NCBI GenBank assembly: GCA_003481745.1 | Contig: QULP01000003.1 | Span: forward strand, 310,001-374,000 | DNA from: Firmicutes bacterium OM04-13BH | GTDB lineage: Bacteria; Bacillota; Clostridia; Lachnospirales; Lachnospiraceae | DNA length: 64,000 nucleotides | Direction of reading: 5' to 3' | In this document: positions 57,970 to 64,000 of the stretch, piece after piece | Layout: each line of letters opens with the position of its first letter | Position numbering within the stretch: position 1 is the first letter of the stretch | The notes under the pieces: generated by a model | What the model saw: the letters and a program-made list of their open reading frames with translations, nothing else | What the model was told of the DNA's origin: nothing | Database searches by the model: none | Position numbers and translations under genes: made by a program

Positions 57970-58917
57970 AGACACATCCCCGCAAGGCAGAATCTCTTCT
58001 TCATGTTGCTCGTTTTCAATTAACAGACGGCCGTCTGGAAGAATCTGCTTTGCGAACACACTCCTCTCCTGTTGTCCATATGCTACCCAGACCTTTCGTC
58101 CCGGCACAATATTTCTTTCGATGTACTCTTTCGGGATTCCATCTTTTTCGGACTCTTCTAACAATTCATTTACGATTTCTGCAACCAGAAGATTCCGGTC
58201 TACATGCTCTCCCTCTTTTAAAACTGTTCCTGCAATATCTCCGAGTTCTTTGGGAAATCCATCTTTCGGTTCTTTTAAGTTTATTCCAATTCCCACTACA
58301 ACCAGTTCAATATCTCCGGTTTCAAAGTCACTGACTGCCTCTGTTAAAATACCGCAGACTTTTTTCTCTCCCAGATATAAATCGTTCACCCATTTAATTC
58401 CAAGAGACACCTTGCATACTTTTTCCACCGCCCTGCAAACAGCAACAGCCGCCGCTGCTGTAATCTTTAAACTTTCCTGTGCCGTTTTTTTCGGTTTTAA
58501 TAAAACGCTCATGTAAAGTCCACATTTTCCGGGAGAATAAAAATGTCGTCCTCGTCTGCCTTTTCCGGCACTCTGACTCTCTGCCACAACCACCGAACCT
58601 TCTTCGTATTCTTCTTCGATTCCTTTTTGTTTTAAATACTGGTTCGTCGATGGAATTTCTCTTTTTACTTCTATTCTTACCGCTTTTTTATTAAGCCCAA
58701 GTCGGATTGCTTCCTCGGATAATACATTATTTTCTTTACTTAATGCATATCCCCGATTATTGACTGCCAAAATCTCATATCCTTCTTCACGGAGCGTTTT
58801 CATCGCTTTCCAGATTGCCGTTCTTGAACAGCCCAGTTTTATGGCCAGTTCTTCTCCGGAAAGATAAGTCCCCTTATTTTCTTCTAAAAGCTTCAGAACT
58901 TCTGATTTTGTTGACAT
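57949..58917 (-). CDS. birA: Bifunctional biotin--protein ligase / biotin repressor
   Basis: A 322-residue BirA of the two-domain type. Residues 1-65 form a winged helix (STKSEVLKLLEENKGTYLSG; LGCSRTAIWKAMKTLREEGY) that binds DNA; the catalytic part has STNQYLKQKG, the biotinyl-AMP loop AESQSAGKGRRGRHFYSPG (Lys and Arg of GRGRRG type) and KWVNDLYLGEKKVCGIL. It attaches biotin to carboxylases and represses biotin genes. Three bases separate it from the upstream hydrolase gene. Confidence 0.95.
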   Translation of the reverse strand: MSTKSEVLKLLEENKGTYLSGEELAIKLGCSRTAIWKAMKTLREEGYEILAVNNRGYALSKENNVLSEEAIRLGLNKKAVRIEVKREIPSTNQYLKQKGIEEEYEEGSVVVAESQSAGKGRRGRHFYSPGKCGLYMSVLLKPKKTAQESLKITAAAAVAVCRAVEKVCKVSLGIKWVNDLYLGEKKVCGILTEAVSDFETGDIELVVVGIGINLKEPKDGFPKELGDIAGTVLKEGEHVDRNLLVAEIVNELLEESEKDGIPKEYIERNIVPGRKVWVAYGQQERSVFAKQILPDGRLLIENEQHEEEILPCGDVSLRIRRM

Positions 58918-58920
58918 ATT

Positions 58921-59850
58921 TTATCTTCTATTTTTCCTTTCCAGATACTCGTATATATTTTCATACACCAGTTCTTTTTTAGTCTCATTTAAAATTTCAT
59001 GGCGCATATCCGGATACATCTTTCCGGTTACTTTCCGGTATCCAATGGATTTCATAAACTGAAGTTCTTTTACAAATTTTCGTCCGCCTCCTGCACATGG
59101 GTCATCTGCCCCTGCCAAAAACAGAACCGGCAGTTCTTTATTTTTTAATTTCCAGCCTTTTTTGCTGTATGTTTCTTTCATTAGAAGCATTAAGCTCTCA
59201 AATGCATCCGCAGAAAACGTAAAACCACAGTATTCCGATTCATCATATTTTCTTACCACTTCTTTATCGGAACACACCCAGGAAGAACGGCTGGATTCTC
59301 CCTTAAATTTCAATGCATAAGGACCAAATGCCATTAATTCCAACAGTTTACTCTTGTGATGTGCACCGGAAACCCGCTTCTCTGCTCTCGAAATCAAAAG
59401 CCCAAGATCAGCAGCCGGATTTTCACAAGGCGGTCCTGTTAAAATCAATTTTTCCAATTCATAGTCATATTGTTTTAAATAGTTTCTGGCAATCAGACTT
59501 CCCATGCTGTGTCCCAGCATATAAAATGGAAGATTTGGATATCTGTCTTTTAACCACACACTTACCTGATGCAAATCCGCCACCAGCGCATCGTCTTTTC
59601 CTCCGTACATATATCCTAAATCACTTTTATATTTTACGCTTTTTCCATGTCCTCTATGGTCATGGATGGCACAGAGATACCCTCGTTCACATAAATATCG
59701 CATAAATGGAAGATAGCGTTCTTTATATTCACTCATCCCATGAGAAATCTGTAAGATTCCTTTCGGTTCTTTTTCCGGTTCTAACCATAAAACGGATAAC
59801 TCTAATCCATCCTGATTGGAACAGATTGACGTTTCATATTTTTTTATCAT
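58921..59850 (-). CDS. Alpha/beta hydrolase, lysophospholipase-like
   Basis: A 309-residue serine hydrolase. The oxyanion region LQISHGMSEYKERY and HDHRGHGKSV, the nucleophile elbow LGHSMGSLIARN (Ser about 116), the acid in LFLAGADDPCAGGG, and the His in MYPDMRHEILNE fit the lysophospholipase/monoglyceride lipase group. There is no signal peptide. GAGGTGAACG precedes the ATG. It is just before birA in a two-gene unit; the link between the two functions is not obvious. Confidence 0.88.
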   Translation of the reverse strand: MIKKYETSICSNQDGLELSVLWLEPEKEPKGILQISHGMSEYKERYLPFMRYLCERGYLCAIHDHRGHGKSVKYKSDLGYMYGGKDDALVADLHQVSVWLKDRYPNLPFYMLGHSMGSLIARNYLKQYDYELEKLILTGPPCENPAADLGLLISRAEKRVSGAHHKSKLLELMAFGPYALKFKGESSRSSWVCSDKEVVRKYDESEYCGFTFSADAFESLMLLMKETYSKKGWKLKNKELPVLFLAGADDPCAGGGRKFVKELQFMKSIGYRKVTGKMYPDMRHEILNETKKELVYENIYEYLERKNRR

Positions 59851-59920
59851 CGTTCACCTCACGAAACAAAAAGCGGACTTACTTCAAATTAAAATTAGTA
59901 TTAACATGCTTAAATAGAAA

Positions 59921-59953
59921 AAAATGACTGCCGGCAGACAAACTGCGGCAGCC
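59921..59953 (-). terminator. Intrinsic terminator of the polyferredoxin gene
   Basis: CTGCCG-CAG pairs with CTGCCGGCAG (one bulge) around TTTGT, followed by seven T on the minus strand, about 50 bases after the stop. Confidence 0.7.
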
Positions 59954-60001
59954 ACCATTCATGATTCGTGTAATGTGTCAAGTACACTAATACAATATCT
60001 A

Positions 60002-60388
60002 TTAGTCTTCTACTACTTCAAGAACATCCATTGGACAGGCTTTTGCACAAATTCCACAAGCGATACATTTGCTTGTAACCGGTGATTCTTCCGCTTTCAC
60101 CATGACATTAAATGGACAGGCTTCCACACATTTTCCACATCCGGTACATTTTTTCTTGTTAATCATGTAAACGCCTTTTGCATTCTGTGTAATTGCACCC
60201 TCTGGACAGGCTTTTTCACATTTTCCACATTGAACACAAACCATAGGTTTTGCGTCACCATTTTTGTCAATAATCTGGATGCAGGATTTGTCTGGGTCAA
60301 ATTCTTTGTAAAAACTTGTTGAACAGGCTCTTACACACTCCAGACATGCCATACATTTTGCGCCTTTTACTACTTTTAATTTTTTCAT
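60002..60388 (-). CDS. Polyferredoxin with four [4Fe-4S] motifs
   Basis: A 128-residue electron carrier with four C-x2-C-x2-C-x3-C motifs: residues 12-22 (CMACLECVRAC), 51-61 (CVQCGKCEKAC), 81-91 (CTGCGKCVEAC) and 108-118 (CIACGICAKAC). It resembles HycB/CooF-type ferredoxin subunits of hydrogenases or aldehyde oxidoreductases, but no such enzyme gene is adjacent. GGAGGAAC precedes the ATG. The partner enzyme is unknown. Confidence 0.93.
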   Translation of the reverse strand: MKKLKVVKGAKCMACLECVRACSTSFYKEFDPDKSCIQIIDKNGDAKPMVCVQCGKCEKACPEGAITQNAKGVYMINKKKCTGCGKCVEACPFNVMVKAEESPVTSKCIACGICAKACPMDVLEVVED

Positions 60389-60488
60389 CCTAAGTTCCTC
60401 CGCTTTGTAAATGATATAATAGTTATCTAATTATAATATCATTATAACGGCGGTTTTACAAGCACACTTTCGTTTAGAATTTGTGACA

Positions 60489-60839
60489 TTATTTTGCTGC
60501 TTCGTTATAGATTAAAGCCATCATCTCAAAGTCTTCATCCGTATTATTTTCCATGCTGTGGCTCTGTCCCGGTTCAATCACACAAACATCTCCTTCATGC
60601 ACTTCGGTACGACTTCCATCATTATCCACAAATACTCCTGTTCCTTTTAAAACAAAGTATGGTTCGGTATTTCCAACATGCTGATGCATACCGATTGAGC
60701 TGTGTGGTTTTAACACTACTTTCGCATAAAGCTTTCCATGTCCATATAATTCTTCTTCTGCAAGAATGTGATGAAACTCTACGGTTCCTTCCCCTCCTCT
60801 GACATTTTGCTGTACCACTACATTTGTTTTTCTTACCAT
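60489..60839 (-). CDS. Cupin domain protein
   Basis: A 116-residue single-domain cupin. The two motifs are IGMHQHVGNTEPYFVLKGTG (His, His, Glu ligands) and VIEPGQSHSMEN (third His), so a metal site is likely. Such small cupins may be isomerases, dioxygenases or sugar-binding sensors; none is supported in particular. It is between the c-di-AMP receptor and the polyferredoxin genes on the same strand, with separate spacing of 58 and 100 bases. Confidence 0.9.
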   Translation of the reverse strand: MVRKTNVVVQQNVRGGEGTVEFHHILAEEELYGHGKLYAKVVLKPHSSIGMHQHVGNTEPYFVLKGTGVFVDNDGSRTEVHEGDVCVIEPGQSHSMENNTDEDFEMMALIYNEAAK

Positions 60840-60897
60840 GATTATTTTCTTCCTTTCTCTGCTTTTCTATCTATTCTTTCTACTTTTGACACTCACA

Positions 60898-61239
60898 TCA
60901 TAATTTTAAAAACTGTTCTACATCTACAACAAATACGGTTGCACCGCCCACATCAACCGTGACCTGCGGTGAGGAATATCCCAGTATCGGTGCTCTTGTT
61001 CCCTCAGAATAAGTTGGTGTCGGCACAAGCATTTCTTTTCTTCTTGAACACTCTTCTTTAATAATCTGAATTGCAGTGTCTACTTTTTCATCCTCTGTTC
61101 CAATCATCAGTGTGGTATTTCCTTTTCTCATAAATCCACCTGTACTGGAAAGTTTTGTCACACTGATATGTTCTTTATTCAGACGTTCTACTACAAATCC
61201 TTCATCTTCTTTGTGCACAATTGCAAATATCATCTTCAT
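60898..61239 (-). CDS. Cyclic-di-AMP receptor (PstA/DarA family)
   Basis: A 113-residue PII-like signalling protein (DUF970), which binds cyclic di-AMP as a trimer. Its ligand contacts correspond to LSSTGGFMRKGNTTLMIGTE (about 31-50) and GGATVFVVDVEQF at the end; the N-terminal KMIFAIVHKED is typical. The long disordered T-loop is between 65 and 90. AAGGAGG stands 9 bases before the ATG. The downstream target in Firmicutes is not known. Confidence 0.93.
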   Translation of the reverse strand: MKMIFAIVHKEDEGFVVERLNKEHISVTKLSSTGGFMRKGNTTLMIGTEDEKVDTAIQIIKEECSRRKEMLVPTPTYSEGTRAPILGYSSPQVTVDVGGATVFVVDVEQFLKL

Positions 61240-61367
61240 AACGGAATTCCTCCTTGATTAAAGGTTATTTTAAGTCTCTGAATTTCTGGTCTTTAGTATA
61301 CCACATTCATATCCTTTTTTCCAATAAAGTAACAAATTCTATTTTCTAAATTTTTTCAAAAAAAGTA

Positions 61368-61396
61368 TTGACATTCTCATATCTCTATAGTATACT
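61368..61396 (+). promoter_or_regulatory. Promoter of tRNA-Gly
   Basis: A perfect TTGACA, a 17-base spacer, then TATACT, 20 bases before the tRNA. Confidence 0.9.
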
Positions 61397-61416
61397 ATCA
61401 CTTGTCGTTAAGACAT

Positions 61417-61489
61417 GCGCGAGTGGCTCAGTTGGTGGAGCGCGACCTTGCCAAGGTCGAGGCCGCGGGTTCGAGTCCCGTCTCGCGCT
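61417..61489 (+). tRNA. tRNA-Gly (anticodon GCC)
   Basis: A 73-base tRNA with acceptor stem GCGCGAG/CTCGCGC, D-arm GCTC...GAGC, anticodon arm CGACC-TTGCCAA-GGTCG (anticodon GCC), T-arm with GGTTCGAGTCC, and discriminator T. The CCA end is not encoded. It is a single-gene unit with its own promoter. Confidence 0.97.
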
Positions 61490-61541
61490 CTTTTTGTTTA
61501 AACAAACAAAATTTTTTCCATCGTATTATAATCAAAATACA

Positions 61542-61590
61542 AAAAAGAAACGTACTCTTTCTTCTATCGATTGAGTACGTTTCTTTTTTC
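61542..61590. terminator. Bidirectional terminator after tRNA-Gly
   Basis: AAAAGAAACGTACTC pairs perfectly with GAGTACGTTTCTTTT, with T-runs on both strands. It serves the tRNA and the convergent nitroreductase gene. Confidence 0.92.
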
Positions 61591-61596
61591 TTTTTA

Positions 61597-62367
61597 TCAG
61601 GTTCGCAGTACGGCACTCATCACATAATCACAATTTGAAAAATTCTTATGTGAAATATCCTCCAGACGAATCAAATCCAAATCCAGCCAGAGTTCTTCTG
61701 CTACAATCATTAAGTGTGAAAACATCACACCCAGATTAAATTCATCATATTTTCCCATACCAAAATAAGTGATATTATGCTTCTTTGAAAATACGTGAAT
61801 CCGGTTGTCATAGACCACAAAACGCCATGGCTGACTGTTCATGCTTGACGGTGCAAGTCTTGCTGCCTCTAAAAGCTGTTTCACCCACTGCCGCGGTACT
61901 TCTTTATAAACGCAGAGTTCCTGAAGGCTCATTCGTTTTGCCTCTGACGGCTTTCTGGTATGTGCCCCCCGGCTCTTTCCAAATGCCATCATAATCATGC
62001 ATTTCATATTTCCTTTATTGGTATTTCCAAACTTTGGTTTTACATTTCCAAGGAAACACGTTCCAAGCCCCTTTGTACATAAAAACAAGGCTAACTGTTC
62101 TAAAATGTATCCTGCATTTAACATTGCCTTATCTTTATCTTCTGAATAAAACGCCAGATAATACGGGGCTTTTACTCCCAGCAGATGAACTCTCTTATAC
62201 TGTCCTTTGGTATTATCTATAATTGAAATATCCGTGGTAATTCCTGGATTTAATCCCTCTATCTGTTTACAATAATCTTTTATCTCAGTAAGCAGTGATG
62301 GTTTGAGTGCTTCCATCTCATAATTTCGTACTGATTTTCTTAAAAATATCGCTTCATATAAATTCAT
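61597..62367 (-). CDS. Nitroreductase family protein
   Basis: A 256-residue FMN flavoprotein of the TM_nitroreductase type. EAIFLRKSVRNYEMEAL at the N-terminus is the FMN-binding start; NAGYILEQLALFLCTKGLGT is in the middle and LAPSSMNSQPWRFVVYDN, usually near the N-terminus in this fold, occurs at about residue 170. This order (two half-modules) is common in the putative nitroreductase subgroup of Clostridia. The natural substrate is unknown. Confidence 0.87.
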   Translation of the reverse strand: MNLYEAIFLRKSVRNYEMEALKPSLLTEIKDYCKQIEGLNPGITTDISIIDNTKGQYKRVHLLGVKAPYYLAFYSEDKDKAMLNAGYILEQLALFLCTKGLGTCFLGNVKPKFGNTNKGNMKCMIMMAFGKSRGAHTRKPSEAKRMSLQELCVYKEVPRQWVKQLLEAARLAPSSMNSQPWRFVVYDNRIHVFSKKHNITYFGMGKYDEFNLGVMFSHLMIVAEELWLDLDLIRLEDISHKNFSNCDYVMSAVLRT

Positions 62368-62465
62368 TTTCTCACCTTTTTAATTTTTTTGTAACATTAT
62401 TGTAACATATTTAACGATAGTTGCCAATGTCTTAATGATAAAATTTTTCTTATTTCTTATAAAAT

Positions 62466-62498
62466 AAAATACGACTTGACAAACAAATTGTCAAGTCG
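62466..62498 (-). terminator. Terminator of the alpha-xylosidase gene
   Basis: CGACTTGACAA pairs perfectly with TTGTCAAGTCG around ACAAA, followed on the minus strand by T-rich sequence, about 46 bases after the stop. Confidence 0.82.
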
Positions 62499-62543
62499 CA
62501 TCGTATGGTATTACATACTTTTATTATAGAATAGAAACCGTAA

Positions 62544-64000
62544 TTATTTTACAACAACTGTTCCGCTTCCAAGATTTTTCACAGTAAAGTTACCATTTCT
62601 GCCTTCTACAGAAACTTCGATTTCATCGCCTTTGCGGACTGCATAAGCTTTCATAACTGTATTTCCTTTTGTATCCGGAATTTCTACTTCTGCACTTGCT
62701 CCATCTGAAAATTCAGAAAGTACAAGTGTAACACCATCGGCATAATCATATTCTGCTTCTGTCTCGCTTGCTCCCATCGGAAGGATGGTATTTTCACGAA
62801 CCATCAGTGGAAGAGAATGATAATCATGCGTTTCTTTTATCCATGTTCCGCCCTCTTTCTTTTCTCCTGTAATCAGGTTAATCCAGGTTCCTTTTGGCAG
62901 ATAGTAACTTACTTCTCCACTTTCTTTGAAGACAGGAGCAACTAAAAGAGACGGACCAAACATATACTGTAAATCAAGGCAGTCGCAGGCTCTGTCTTCT
63001 GAAAATTCCAGCATCATCGGACGCAGCACCGGTGTTCCGTTTTTATGTGCTTTTACCGCTTGCTCATAGATATACGGCATCAGACGACATTTTAAGTTTA
63101 CAAATTCTTTTAAGATAACACAGGATTCTTCATCAAATAACCACGGCACACGGTAAGAAGAAGAACCATGCAGACGGCTATGAGAAGAAAGCAGTCCAAA
63201 CTGACACCATCTCTTATAGATATCTGCCGGAGCAGTCTGCTCAAATCCACTGATATCATGACTCCAGAATCCAAATCCACCCGCAGAAAGGGAAAGTCCG
63301 CCTCGAAGGGTTTCTGCCATTGATACATAAGTTGCAGAGCAGTCTCCACCCCAATGTGCTGGGAACTGCTGTCCGCCTACCGTTGCGGAACGGGCAAATA
63401 AAACTGCTTCGCCTTTTCCTCTTTCTTTTTCAAGTACTTCAAATACAGCCTTATTATATAAGAATGTAAAGTAGTTATGCATTTTAACCGGGTCAGAACC
63501 ATCATAATACTGAATTCCTTTTACCGGGATTCTCTCACCAAAGTCTGTCTTAAAGCAGTCTACCCCATCATCAAGCAGTGCTTTTAATTTGCTCTGGTAC
63601 CATTTGCATGCTTCCGGATTGGTAAAGTCTACAACTGCCATTCCCGGCTGCCATAAATCAGTCTGCCATACACTTCCATCTATACGTTTGATGAAATAGC
63701 CATGTTCCATTCCCTCTTCAAACAATTCGGACTGCTGTCCAATATATGGATTAATCCATACACAAATTTTTAACCCTTTGTCATGATAGCGTTTTAACAT
63801 TCCTTTCGGGTCTGTTGTTACCTCATGATCCCACTGGAAATTGCACCATTTAAACCGTTCCATCCAGTAGCAGTCAAAGTGGAATACATGAAGCGGAATG
63901 TCTCTGTCTGCCATTCCCTGAATAAAACCGGAGGTTGTATTTTCATCATAATCTGTTGTAAAGGAAGTAGTCAGCCACAGACCAAAGGACCATGCCGGAG
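62544..64000 (-). CDS. yicI: Alpha-xylosidase, GH31 (5' end outside the window)
   Basis: The last about 485 residues of a YicI-type GH31 enzyme, which releases alpha-linked xylose from xyloglucan oligosaccharides. The frame stays open past the ATG at 63914 to the window end, where PAWSFGLWLTTSFTTDYDEN is the family's usual sequence, so that ATG is internal. The nucleophile Asp is in FKTDFGERIP and the acid/base Asp in HWGGDCSATY, which match E. coli YicI. The tail is a beta-sandwich domain. Released xylose would feed the isomerase and xylulokinase route, such as xylB at 2055. Confidence 0.95.
   Translation of the reverse strand, partial: PAWSFGLWLTTSFTTDYDENTTSGFIQGMADRDIPLHVFHFDCYWMERFKWCNFQWDHEVTTDPKGMLKRYHDKGLKICVWINPYIGQQSELFEEGMEHGYFIKRIDGSVWQTDLWQPGMAVVDFTNPEACKWYQSKLKALLDDGVDCFKTDFGERIPVKGIQYYDGSDPVKMHNYFTFLYNKAVFEVLEKERGKGEAVLFARSATVGGQQFPAHWGGDCSATYVSMAETLRGGLSLSAGGFGFWSHDISGFEQTAPADIYKRWCQFGLLSSHSRLHGSSSYRVPWLFDEESCVILKEFVNLKCRLMPYIYEQAVKAHKNGTPVLRPMMLEFSEDRACDCLDLQYMFGPSLLVAPVFKESGEVSYYLPKGTWINLITGEKKEGGTWIKETHDYHSLPLMVRENTILPMGASETEAEYDYADGVTLVLSEFSDGASAEVEIPDTKGNTVMKAYAVRKGDEIEVSVEGRNGNFTVKNLGSGTVVVK

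Noticed and set aside
1..64000. CRISPR array, prophage or intact insertion sequence
   Set aside because: No regular direct repeats with unique spacers, no cas, integrase, phage or transposase genes were seen on either strand.

Overview
The window is low-GC DNA from a Gram-positive anaerobe, almost certainly a gut Lachnospiraceae (Clostridia). The evidence is PolC-type DNA polymerase, an L20-type leader before infC-rpmI-rplT, Shine-Dalgarno sites of the AGGAGG type, many families typical of Lachnospiraceae (DUF1836, DUF4364, DUF4867, DUF5716, DUF5717, XpaC/TelA, c-di-AMP receptor), and a methylenetetrahydrofolate reductase module (MetF, MetV, MetV-RnfC) of the kind used by acetogens. I do not assign a species.

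Layout. 1-8 kb: a truncated DUF1836 regulator, a TrpR-like regulator, a PHP phosphoesterase, a sugar operon (DUF4867, fucose/arabinose-isomerase-like protein, xylulokinase), a short solute-binding lipoprotein, and the radical SAM protein-DUF4364 pair. 8-16 kb: rarA, a polysaccharide deacetylase, a TRAP operon whose permease is fused to two tandem substrate-binding domains, and the infC-rpmI-rplT operon. 16-25 kb: DUF1540, YczE-like, SEC-C and YdcF proteins, a five-gene nickel/peptide-type ABC operon, and purC. 25-34 kb: HtrA protease, HAD hydrolase, M14 peptidase, FAD dehydrogenase, purA and purB. 34-39 kb: a three-gene operon of unknown function (DUF5717, an actin-like DUF5716 protein, a TPR-like protein). 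39-44 kb: a CobD/HisC-like aminotransferase and the MetV-RnfC / MetV / MetF operon. 44-55 kb: a long minus-strand cluster xpaC-telA-ispG-polC-folC plus two unknown genes. 55-64 kb: ilvE, thyA-folA, VanZ, birA, a lipase-like hydrolase, a polyferredoxin, a cupin, the c-di-AMP receptor, tRNA-Gly(GCC), a nitroreductase and the 3' part of a GH31 alpha-xylosidase.

No phage, integrase, intact insertion sequence, rRNA or CRISPR array was seen. The most notable items are as follows. (1) A dispersed repeat family at about 1.8, 10.4 and 24.3 kb folds into the same multi-hairpin structure with compensatory base changes between copies. Each copy lies between the stop codon of a minus-strand gene and its intrinsic terminator, so it is a transcribed 3'-UTR RNA element. 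(2) A DctM-DctP-DctP triple fusion. (3) The DUF5717/DUF5716/TPR operon. (4) The MTHFR operon with two MetV modules, one fused to RnfC.

Metabolically the window joins one-carbon/folate metabolism (metF, metV, rnfC-like, folC, folA, thyA) with purine synthesis (purA, purB, purC) and plant or host sugar use (xylulokinase, isomerase, alpha-xylosidase). Start codons were moved from the longest open frame wherever a clear Shine-Dalgarno site or promoter decided it.
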